27,016 nt of DNA from Gammaproteobacteria bacterium (lineage in GTDB: Bacteria; Pseudomonadota; Gammaproteobacteria; HTCC5015): the NCBI GenBank assembly GCA_028284675.1, contig JANQRI010000020.1:1-27016 (forward strand), in the 5' to 3' direction. Under the pieces are notes generated by a model. That model did no database searches. It saw nothing but the letters and a program-made list of their open reading frames with translations, and was not told the origin of the DNA. A program made the position numbers and the translations under genes. Below are positions 16,301 through 22,547 of the stretch, in pieces. Numbering within the stretch: the stretch's first letter is position 1; the number at the start of each line of letters is the position of its first letter.

Positions 16301-19287
16301 TTTAAACCCCAATGCGTCAATATCGCGTTAATATCATCCGTATTCCATTGGGTCAGGCCGGCCAGTATTGGAGTATCCGGATTTTTCTGATAATCAAACA
16401 ACACACCGGAGCTGTCCGAATACTTTGTTTTTAACACCGGAATCAATGCCAGTGCTTTAAGTCGTGTAAAATCAATAACAGGATTTGACGTGCCTGTATC
16501 ACCGATGTCTGTTATTGAAGGGCCGCGCAAAATTTTCGAGACATCGTCCGCAGAGAGTTTCAATGCGGTAATCAGCTTGTTAAAACGACTCAGAGTATTG
16601 AAGTAGACCAATTGTGTGTTGGCATCCTGCTCTTCAGCCACAATATAAGCGGCGCTTTGAGCAGGCAGCAAAAATTTTCCCCATAATGAAAAATCATTGG
16701 AGAAGCTTTGGTCGATACTGAAAAAGCCTTGTACCGCGGTGGAAATAGCCGTCTGCTGTTTTTTCCATCCGGCAATCAGGTCTTCTCTGATTTTTCTAAG
16801 CAAATAAAATGCGCATAAATTAAAATCCGCATCGGGCACATCGGTAAAGCTCAGTTTGTTTGCGGTCAGCTCAGCCAGTAATGTTTGATTGTCCGGTATT
16901 TTAAGTATGATACCCGACAGGCGTTGGGTGCTCAGTACCTGCTGTTTCTGCAAAATCGCAAGCAATGCCGCGCCGCTTATCTCCGCTTCACCCAGCATTA
17001 TTTTGGCTGTTGAAAACCCGCCTTTTATCGCAGCCAGGGTACTGTCGATCGGTGCCTGCAATACCGTATCGGTTACCAATAGCTGAGCAAGGCCGCTGCC
17101 GATACCCGACTGCAGTTTTGCAAATGCGTCTGCACTGAGATCGCCCTGATTTTCACCAAAACGACCATTCATATAATAATTTAACTGATAGCTCGCCCAG
17201 CCTTGTTGCTGCAGCCATGTACTGTCACTGATTAACGACATCAGGATAGCGGAATTTCTTGAATGTGCTGTGACCGGGCCTGCATAAGCTTCGCCACTCT
17301 GCAGACCCAGTAGAATTGCAACATCGGAAATAGATATCTTTAACACATTCATCAATTTACCGACCCGGTACAATGCCGATAATATCTCCCGGTCCAGTGT
17401 AATTTTGTTACCGGCTATGCTCTTGGAACCGGCAGCAGTAAACTGGTCTTTTACAAAAGAAATCAGGTGACCAAAATCAGGGTCCATAACACCCACTGCA
17501 CCGATTAATGCATAACGCATTTCGATACTGTCATCATCAGTCGCGGTATAATCCCAGCTTTGCCCCACCAAAACAGGAGGGAAAATCGTATTCATAAAGC
17601 TGTCACCGTCTTTTTCACCGGTGTCTTTCAAGTGACCGATCAGACCTATCGCCTCATTAGTCGAAATTGAAAATTGCTGCTGGAGGTTTTTAACCTGGGT
17701 GACATAAGGAAGCGCTTTGACCATGTAGTCCGATTTAAGAACATCATACCCTTCTAGTTCCGAGAACATCTGTAAAACAGATTGCAGATCAGTTATCGAA
17801 ATTCCCGAATCCTTCGAAAGTTTTACCAACCAGGCAATTTTTTTCAGGCGTAACGGCGTCAGATTTTTTAATGTTTTTGAAGCCGGATCTATTTCTATAA
17901 CCGCCTGTTTTTCACCGGCATTCACATACAGGTTACTGCCCAGCCCCTTGGCCATTTCCGCATCGCTTAAATCCGCAGCAATCACTTCATCAAGCTGTTG
18001 ATAGGTAATACCGAATACATGCCGAAAACCCTCAACTGAAGGCATTTTTACGGCTTTACCACCTTTGGCCGGCGGCGTCACATTGATAACTTTTTTTAAT
18101 GCTTTTTGATAGACATCACTGGAATAAAAACTTAAATCAGCCTGATAATCCGGATCCGGAACATGCCCATCCAATGTACAGCTGTCCCATACAGATGCCA
18201 GATCACTGCCCAGCAATTTTATATATTCGAGCACCTGCTCATAAGGCAATGAAAACGGTTTAGACAAAGGGTAGAAACTTTCCGCCAACGATTCATCACT
18301 ATAAGCGCTATCGTAGCTTTTCAAGCGGGCTTCCAATACGCGGTTTACGATCTCCAATTTAGTCACTTCGGTGCTGGTATTTTCACCGCTTAACGGCAAC
18401 ACTCCGATATCAGGTCGACGCTGTTCAAATGTACTTTCGGCATCGGAGTTTTGAATATATTTATCTGCAAACCCCTTTAATTCATACAAATATGCGGCCG
18501 GTGACAACACGCTGTTGTCATGATCAATTTCCTGATAAATATCATTGCCGAAAAGCCCCTGATAATTGGGCAGCTTGTCGATGCCGCTTGCCGCGGCTGT
18601 TATTGAAGTGCTCCAGGGTATTGCTGAATAGTGGCTCTCGGTGATCCCCTGGATATTCATATAATGCATCAGTATTCTACTGCGTATTTCCAGTGCATTA
18701 TTGTAGGCCTTTTCTATATAGCTGCCCGCATTGGCTTTATTGAAAATATCCTGGTACTTATCGACAAAAGTTTTGGCTGTATACTTGTCGACAATATCCA
18801 GCGATGATGAAATTCCATCTTTAAGAAATGCGATTGAAATCTGTCTGCATGCCGGAACAGTTGAATGCGGGATAATATTGGTTTCAAAACGGGCCAATGT
18901 ATCCTGAACAGTCTGGCATGCACTGTCTTTAGTAATAGATCGGTCTGACCATTTAAGCGATTTGGAATTTTTTGCCCAGTTAAAACTTTCCCATTTTTTT
19001 CCCGGATTGGCTCTGCTGATCATCGCAAAAATCTCCGCGCCGGAATATTCATATACAGATTGAGGGATTGCGACATGCATCTGCTCGGCCAGATACCGCA
19101 ACATTGGTTTTGGAATTCTTTTATAAAGCAGTTGTTTTTGTTTCAGCGTTGTACTGTCTGACATCAACTGTTTGATTTCCGGATACATTACCGGAACCAT
19201 CATGCCCATTGGGCTGAGCTTTGGATCTGCCATCATCTTACTGATAAGCAATTTGTCCTGCTGAGCATCTTTTTTCACAGTTGCCAT
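10378..19287 (-). CDS. Tc toxin TcA-type pore-forming subunit with extra domains
   Basis: TcA subunits form pentameric syringe-like channels that dock to host membranes and inject the TcC toxin held in the TcB-TcC cocoon. At 2,969 residues this protein is longer than typical TcA (about 2,500). Domains seen in order: VRP1-type region (about 245-320; LFGN, SPAAYL, RRPDI, ENT, EIVNRVLE); a helical region; an apparent beta-propeller insertion (about 1018-1262); ABC-toxin N region (about 1265-1500; EANRLVFLYPENYLEPELR); neuraminidase-like region (about 1510-1680); LamG-like segment (about 1715-1840); YYWELFFYVPWLLAKS (2030-2045); DPFDPHAIARLRPVAY (2136-2151); the shaft coiled coils with a hydrophobic pore segment (about 2340-2650); and a C-terminal TcB-binding region (PGHYMRRIKSVSLTL, RYLPFEGTG, YTSRDGG) split by a ~130-residue helical insertion (about 2809-2938). 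AAAGGA lies 11 bases before the ATG. No TcB or TcC gene is in the window. Confidence 0.93.
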   Translation of the reverse strand: MATVKKDAQQDKLLISKMMADPKLSPMGMMVPVMYPEIKQLMSDSTTLKQKQLLYKRIPKPMLRYLAEQMHVAIPQSVYEYSGAEIFAMISRANPGKKWESFNWAKNSKSLKWSDRSITKDSACQTVQDTLARFETNIIPHSTVPACRQISIAFLKDGISSSLDIVDKYTAKTFVDKYQDIFNKANAGSYIEKAYNNALEIRSRILMHYMNIQGITESHYSAIPWSTSITAAASGIDKLPNYQGLFGNDIYQEIDHDNSVLSPAAYLYELKGFADKYIQNSDAESTFEQRRPDIGVLPLSGENTSTEVTKLEIVNRVLEARLKSYDSAYSDESLAESFYPLSKPFSLPYEQVLEYIKLLGSDLASVWDSCTLDGHVPDPDYQADLSFYSSDVYQKALKKVINVTPPAKGGKAVKMPSVEGFRHVFGITYQQLDEVIAADLSDAEMAKGLGSNLYVNAGEKQAVIEIDPASKTLKNLTPLRLKKIAWLVKLSKDSGISITDLQSVLQMFSELEGYDVLKSDYMVKALPYVTQVKNLQQQFSISTNEAIGLIGHLKDTGEKDGDSFMNTIFPPVLVGQSWDYTATDDDSIEMRYALIGAVGVMDPDFGHLISFVKDQFTAAGSKSIAGNKITLDREILSALYRVGKLMNVLKISISDVAILLGLQSGEAYAGPVTAHSRNSAILMSLISDSTWLQQQGWASYQLNYYMNGRFGENQGDLSADAFAKLQSGIGSGLAQLLVTDTVLQAPIDSTLAAIKGGFSTAKIMLGEAEISGAALLAILQKQQVLSTQRLSGIILKIPDNQTLLAELTANKLSFTDVPDADFNLCAFYLLRKIREDLIAGWKKQQTAISTAVQGFFSIDQSFSNDFSLWGKFLLPAQSAAYIVAEEQDANTQLVYFNTLSRFNKLITALKLSADDVSKILRGPSITDIGDTGTSNPVIDFTRLKALALIPVLKTKYSDSSGVLFDYQKNPDTPILAGLTQWNTDDINAILTHWGLNGLNFDSSVSSSYDNKGANAISFFDQKTVLGYQQYNEIVIQQPEGMVIVAGYTGGNLGVDVAMQENFVVAIDANKKQTHICQSDGSAWYRTFIISHTDSPRSIALNDEYCAVAFANTIEIYRISDMKNLRQGQSAVVAQSISSKDEISRVFLDSKISSNCGYITSNKACSIYDLNTNKVTAPAKAVAGLFAELAGGVLLSTGDTAALDYQVATKLSPLSEPIDFKTLQANDVWSSVVDYSKDAVLDIAMHDNKAMLLTKEKVLTFNMFQFLLTDIQTFVLVDKLDKVFDLVAKTGITVKTLLNIAGLSRKGSYADWKTLAQHLENTAKAKYKSEDWNEVFKPFNIVLQEKQRNVLVDELLYRFSKDKSNYLNSIRTHEDLSEYLLIDVDVTALVTTSYVKEAISALQLYIYRCQMNIEPQAVVDEQFNDYWAWMRNYSVWEANRLVFLYPENYLEPELRKGRTPLFDEFNGFLKRNKVSPEHIDNAYKKYLDGFLSIANLKIVNIRVHNRPEEESKELIIIGRTTESDGYKYYFRIAGFKVNPTLNAYVPDDWGAWQEISTKIPTKWITPITAFGRLYVFWVELKPYSGSDDDKKGTGLATLKCCFYNYRGKWSVPQTLVDRIGIKASPESAEERDHKVYHQLSVDSTGDSIVITYTDESSQKTHIYHLDPHMQVTADEESSILAPVVKYDKTNNAKGFLGIGDAYQIPKTKQPKTNKQEKILNLSCPGGQGFTISGWVLTGADLSKDQPLFLISSTSGQLLGFAKIELLIKGQSKTAGKLNISGVGVTIGPSIATFDTGQTLKANTWYYIAVQFSRETSFMNLRHYFTYSAEKLMLIAGKAQNKQLTGDPVFVDCRFKLQCCAQLMGMIPNPAAMLAMKLKKEQMVVSFYAPKVRNIGIYNGLAPIGVLKKASGVKFDTNEPVVHVGSKAIDCYYIANSDQRMILMESGSAAYLIVEDNRNAFQYAYRLTTSVAKQFDSIYSKSIDGVSALLSTSTQGIPETPFASLNPDKTKMPQAYWPEDSFIDLEGADGVYYWELFFYVPWLLAKSYSTDSQFESAKQWYQYIFNPLEKASGENSKLADPNDRFWSFVGLKTENNMTLRYEHFGEPTFELISEVSGESELKPKWDSHLPALKKYHDDPFDPHAIARLRPVAYQKCLFKCYIDNIIAWADDLYRENTRETLEEAYMLYSVASDLLGKRPQSAGVAAAPQPETLNQLENMSKGTVEFLVGIESALAHSGALDASAIDNPNNHITSSYFGVPENKKFIESWDKVDNRLYNLRHQLTIDGEPNSLPLFQPPANPMALIAAAASGSGTLQPHAAHAVEVPAYRYTTISVKAQAMTSYLMRFGSELQSALRGRDMSVLSELRASQQLEIMKMMDEVKQSAVKTAQKQLESTKLSLEKTTYRHDYYDALLYYGTKKTADLQRYRSAMGLKDTGLVLTELATILMAMGSDLSFVRMIAGPFSGLIFGMSDGGSNTAAIPGSASHALGQLGFAYQTQAGVLEQMAAQLEQAQHYFFNRKEAADQIKEINKRIEIAEVRLKAAEKQYDIHKTRIAQNEKVLSFYQDKFLDEELYTWMIQQLTFLYKQAYQMAYQLALETQKCWQYEIGDDSTEFITSYYWDSAYRGFLAGETLESDLLRMDKAYYERNKRSFEIKKTISLTQVDPIAFLTLVQTGSCHFSLNESLFNADYPGHYMRRIKSVSLTLGLAGGSTAPGSINATLTQLGNRVVMQPDIDLVSYLQTGKTTKGTDSLDASLSSKLRQNFCNNQQIATSSGSNDSGLFNVSFDYDARYLPFEGTGAVSDWELEIGLQENPKLCATLGQALAVTTFIASVDVQQLVDFIKAIQAQPKLADSFHNEVMNRIKTKMSGDDLTNFTEQMLADKDLNSWFNNLGSKNLNQIVRVLQKINQKDLAAKLTAYLKSVKGLPADIVDTAFAKGTVLNITDVSLQIAYTSRDGGAAYKEKVRALMS

Positions 19288-19362
19288 AGTGTTTCGAATC
19301 CTTTTTTAATAATTAACTCAGTTATATAACAGGGAAAATATTTCGAGGCGCAATAAGCCGGC

Positions 19363-19393
19363 AGTCGCATGGCTTTATAAAAGCCATGCGACT
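19363..19393 (-). terminator. Strong 14-bp hairpin between P1 and the TcA gene
   Basis: AGTCGCATGGCTTT (19363-19376), loop ATA, and its exact complement (19380-19393) form a perfect stem 18 bases past the P1 stop. No T-run follows in the minus direction, so complete termination is uncertain. It may cause partial termination or mRNA processing between P1 and the toxin gene. Confidence 0.6.
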
Positions 19394-19410
19394 TATTCAC
19401 CTAACTTTAA

Positions 19411-21477
19411 TCAATCATCCAGGTAAGGTGCTCCAAGCTGTTGCAGATTTTGGTACACAGAATCTTTTGCTGTGTCAATATTCACCGCGCCGGCAAGATC
19501 ATCTGATACAGAGGCTGTTGAGTCGATCAGATTACTGAGCTTGTTATCGGTTGCACCCAGGCTTAATAACTCCTGATTCATCGCGAACATTTTTAGCTGG
19601 TTATATATAACCTGATGAAGATCCTCTTCGACACTGGTTTTTCCTCTCTCCACCAGTGCATCAACAATAGCGCTTAGCTGGTCGGTATCCCAATCTTTCA
19701 GATTGGATTCATGCTCCTGAAAAAAATGTTGCTTTTCATAAGCAATTTCTTCAGTAAGGTTATTTTTGTATGTTGCTTCTTCTGTACCCTGAAAACTGTC
19801 ACTACCCAGTGTTTCGATATTCGAGTATTCGGTTGACAATGCAGTCGTCGTGCCCAGCATGTCAACGAAATCAAAAAACGTTTCTTTGGGCACAGAGCTG
19901 ACAAAACTTGCGACTGCCGAATTCATATCGTATACAACAGGTGACGACACATCATCAGTTACCCAATCGGTTATTGAATCGCTGGTAAATTTCTCACTGA
20001 GTCTGACAGGCTCCGTTGCAGAAGTCTGCAAAAACTCAATCGCATTTTGTTTCCTTAATGTTGCGATCTTGTCCTTCCATTGCTGGTCAATGCTGTCGTT
20101 TTTGATGATATTCGTGACAATGCTGGTCGCTGTCGGATCATCACCACCATATTGCTGTAACAGCGCCTGATACTCTGTATTCGAATAAATTTCCAGTGCG
20201 CTGCGTATATTCGCATAACTTTCAATATTGGGTGGTGACGGGCCATCCTCACCTCCATTCATTACAACCTGCTGTTGCACAGCGTCGCTCAATTCGGTCG
20301 CCTTGAGGTCGTTGATCATATCCAGGCAACTGCCGGCCGAAAGCGCGGTCATATCGATCTCGCCGCTACCAGCCGCATTGATCGCATTGACGACATCTTC
20401 AATGTCAAATGCAGTGGCCGGTGCAAACACCGTAGAATCAACACCGGCATAAGTACCGTCATCGCCTTTAAGGCCGGTAATCACATCACTGCAACCTGAA
20501 CCGAGCTTGGCATCACTCAGAAGGCTGGCTATATCCGTTCTGGTGATCTCGATCGGGGTCAGCAATTCGGTACTGCTGGTAATTTTATCCACCTGTTTGC
20601 TGACATCGTCAGTGCCACCCATCGCGCCGAGGCTGTCCATAATGACAGTGTCATCGAGCGCGTATTGCTGTTGCTGATCACCAACGGTTATCGCTAAAAT
20701 CTGATCTTTATCATATCCCTGATACACTGTCTCCGGCTTGGTTTTATCGATGACTTTCATCAACTCCACGACTCTCGGATAATTGTTCGCATCCAAATCA
20801 TCAATATCAAAACGCTGTTGAACGATATCGAGCTTATCTGCAAAATCGGCCTGATTTTCAATCACATAATTTACAGTGGCCTGCTTTCTGTAGTCATCGT
20901 CTTCACTGTTATTCAGATAATCGACCAAATCGGATTTCTGCACTTCACCAGCCGATTCATCAATATTACCGGCTTTTTCCTTGGCCTCAGTCAGCGTGTC
21001 ACTATCGGCGGCAAACAGCTGATCATCGCTCAGGTCGCTGCCAGTGTTGGATAAATCATCGGTCGCCGCAGCCGCTGCAGTAGTAGCGGTGCTATCAGTC
21101 GCATCGGAAAACAGACTGGATGCAACATCGGCCTGAGCAGTATCCGCTGTGGCTGATGTTTGCTGGGTTTCCGTACTTTGGCTACTTGTCGCTGCATCGA
21201 CAGTATCAAATGCGCTTTCAGCTGCGGTCATATCAGCCTGCTCGTTTTCACCCTGATCAAACAGTGAGTCCTCTGTACTGGTTTCACTATCAGTGTTTAG
21301 AGTCGTATCAGTATTATCATCTTCCTGAAATAGACTATCGGTTTCTGCAGTCTCCTGCTGATCTTCAGCCTGATCATCCTGAAATGCGTTTTCAGAATCG
21401 AGTGCCGCATCCTGCTCCACGGTTTCTTCCGAAGGTGTGCTGAATACCTCATTATTTTCCGGGTTATACTCTGTCAT
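19411..21477 (-). CDS. Acidic paralog P1 of a three-member family, unknown function
   Basis: I do not recognise this 688-residue protein. Residues 1-180 are dominated by Asp, Glu, Ser, Thr, Gln and Ala and are probably disordered. They carry spaced short motifs: NAFQD (30), SLFQE (48), SLFDQ (71), SAFDT (88), SLFSD (121) and QLFAA (153). A conserved core of about 500 residues follows. It shares blocks with P2 and P3: DYLNNSEDD (186-194), GYDKDQILAI (254-263), LLSDAKLGSGC (319-329), SNTEYQA (432-438), FFDFVD (534-539) and LLSLG..KLSNLID (637-652). The start MTEYNPE resembles MEYxPEE of P2 and P3. There is no signal peptide or membrane segment. GGAG lies eight bases before the ATG. It lies 123 bases upstream of the TcA gene on the same strand and may be co-transcribed. 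It is the most divergent of the three. Confidence 0.85.
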   Translation of the reverse strand: MTEYNPENNEVFSTPSEETVEQDAALDSENAFQDDQAEDQQETAETDSLFQEDDNTDTTLNTDSETSTEDSLFDQGENEQADMTAAESAFDTVDAATSSQSTETQQTSATADTAQADVASSLFSDATDSTATTAAAAATDDLSNTGSDLSDDQLFAADSDTLTEAKEKAGNIDESAGEVQKSDLVDYLNNSEDDDYRKQATVNYVIENQADFADKLDIVQQRFDIDDLDANNYPRVVELMKVIDKTKPETVYQGYDKDQILAITVGDQQQQYALDDTVIMDSLGAMGGTDDVSKQVDKITSSTELLTPIEITRTDIASLLSDAKLGSGCSDVITGLKGDDGTYAGVDSTVFAPATAFDIEDVVNAINAAGSGEIDMTALSAGSCLDMINDLKATELSDAVQQQVVMNGGEDGPSPPNIESYANIRSALEIYSNTEYQALLQQYGGDDPTATSIVTNIIKNDSIDQQWKDKIATLRKQNAIEFLQTSATEPVRLSEKFTSDSITDWVTDDVSSPVVYDMNSAVASFVSSVPKETFFDFVDMLGTTTALSTEYSNIETLGSDSFQGTEEATYKNNLTEEIAYEKQHFFQEHESNLKDWDTDQLSAIVDALVERGKTSVEEDLHQVIYNQLKMFAMNQELLSLGATDNKLSNLIDSTASVSDDLAGAVNIDTAKDSVYQNLQQLGAPYLDD

Positions 21478-21875
21478 GACTTGTTCTCCAGTATGAGACC
21501 GGCACGTGCTGACCTCACAAGCAGCGAACCGGTTAGAAATAAAATTAGTTTTTTGCGGGCCGGAACACTCAAAGGGGAAAAGACAGGGGCAGCGTCCGTG
21601 CGCGGATATCAGACTATAGTGGCTTTATACCCTCCCTGGCTTCTCAGAATCAGTTGATTAAAAATATATCCTATGCTTTCACAGGAGTCGCAGCTGTAGA
21701 TAACAAAAATAAGGTCGCGCAGCCAAACCGGATTCAAGTGATGCCGGCGCGAACCAATAATTTTAGACAAATAGTAACAATACGCAACTACAAGACTTTA
21801 ACAATAAATTAATTTTTTATGAAACCGCATTGCAAACAATCATGACGCTGTTATTTTTATTAGCGACATAAACCA

Positions 21876-21919
21876 ACATGTATGTAAATATACCGAGTCG
21901 AAAATTCTTACATACAAGT
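21876..21919. promoter_or_regulatory. Imperfect 12-bp dyad, possible operator
   Basis: ACATGTATGTAA (21876-21887) and TTACATACAAGT (21908-21919) are inverted repeats with 11 of 12 positions matching, separated by 20 bases. Arm starts are 32 bases apart, about three helical turns. The dyad lies in the AT-rich part of the divergent control region. A regulator site is inferred; no known consensus is recognised. Confidence 0.45.
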
Positions 21920-21963
21920 CTTAAAAAATACTCTAAAAAAGTATGGCTAGTAATTGAAATATC

Positions 21964-22116
21964 ATGAAAATTAATTTCATTATCCTGGTTAGCGTCATCA
22001 ATCTATTAGCGTTCAAATTGGGTACGTGTTCTGAACAGACCAACGCAATGGTAAACAGGCTTTCTGAAATTATTCGTTCACCCTTAAGCATTGAAAAAAC
22101 TTCTGAAGCTGCCTAA
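21964..22116 (+). CDS. Possible 50-residue ORF with a hydrophobic N-terminus
   Basis: The ATG at 21964 opens 50 codons encoding a Lys-started hydrophobic segment (MKINFIILVSVINLLAF) and a short polar tail. This looks like a signal peptide or a single membrane helix. The cysteine at 22 follows LGT, which is not a good lipobox. No Shine-Dalgarno sequence is visible. The ORF could be real, a remnant, or chance. It lies just upstream of, and partly overlaps, the GH25 remnant in another frame, so it might be the broken N-terminal end of that lysozyme gene. Confidence 0.3.
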   Translation: MKINFIILVSVINLLAFKLGTCSEQTNAMVNRLSEIIRSPLSIEKTSEAA

Positions 22117-22267
22117 CGGCTGAGGCCATTGGACGTTTTGGCAATATGAGCCGAATGCACAAATTACCGGCATAGACAGCAGCGTTGATAAAAACCGATA
22201 TGCAGGCGCCCTGTCCGCACTACGCAATATGCGCTGTAAAAGTCCACCAACTGCATATAGTCAATAA
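22088..22267 (+). pseudogene. C-terminal remnant of a GH25 (lysozyme-type) muramidase
   Basis: In one forward frame the translation reads KLPNG-stop-GHWTFWQYEPNAQITGI, then SSVDKNRYAG, ending at TAA (22265). This fits the C-terminal end of GH25 muramidases, in which a GW-x-x-WTFWQY strand is followed by x-V-x-GI-x-x-x-VD-x-N-x-F-x-G. The in-frame TGA at 22121-22123 falls where the family usually has Trp, so a single TGG-to-TGA change is likely. Another stop (22085) lies just upstream. The catalytic N-terminal part of the barrel is missing, and I found no other fragment nearby. Family assignment rests on motif recognition by eye. Confidence 0.65.
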
Positions 22268-22369
22268 GGTTTCGCTCGGGGTAATTTCACTCCAATCATA
22301 TACATTGCGATCATACCGTAGTTTTACTTTCACCTGAGCATACTTGAGCTATACTACTCAGACCCGCTT

Positions 22370-22389
22370 AAAATACCGCTCGGTATTTT
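22370..22389. terminator. Bidirectional terminator-like hairpin
   Basis: AAAATACC (22370-22377), loop GCTC, and GGTATTTT (22382-22389) form a perfect 8-bp stem with A and T runs built into its arms. It could end a transcript from either direction. It follows the candidate TATACT box by about 15 bases. Confidence 0.4.
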
Positions 22390-22480
22390 TCAGGCAGGTT
22401 TTAAAATCGGCTTAATGAAAATTGTAAACGGACCTGGCCGCTGGAGTTTACCGTGAAGGATCAAACCCCACCCTAGCCCG

Positions 22481-22500
22481 ACACCATCTTATGGTGTTTT
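22481..22500 (+). terminator. Intrinsic terminator or attenuator 47 bases before P2
   Basis: ACACCAT (22481-22487), loop CTT, ATGGTGT (22491-22497), then TTT (part of a TTTT run). The stem is perfect but short, with a three-base loop. Any promoter upstream of it would make a P2 mRNA subject to termination here. Little room remains for a promoter between it and the ATG. Confidence 0.55.
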
Positions 22501-22547
22501 AGCAAGCCGCCCCAAAAAGCACCACAGAATTAAACACGGAGAATGTC

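Larger units (their letters stand above)
21478..22547. other. 1.07-kb divergent intergenic region between P1 and P2
   Basis: This region separates the leftward P1-toxin pair from the rightward P2-P3 pair and should contain their promoters. I could not assign a confident promoter for either. It holds an AT-rich block (about 21770-21960) with a dyad, a possible 50-codon ORF, a decayed GH25 lysozyme tail and two terminator-like hairpins. A TATACT (22350-22355) with a weak TTTCAC 16 bases upstream is a possible rightward promoter. Confidence 0.7.

Noticed and set aside
10378..19287. Toxin gene read as a non-ribosomal peptide or RHS protein because of its size
   Set aside because: There are no adenylation, condensation or carrier motifs and no YD repeats. 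VRP1, ABC-toxin and TcB-binding motifs appear in TcA order.
22200..22337. 45-codon forward ORF in the divergent region
   Set aside because: It has no ribosome-binding site and a composition without pattern, and it overlaps the GH25 remnant in a different frame.
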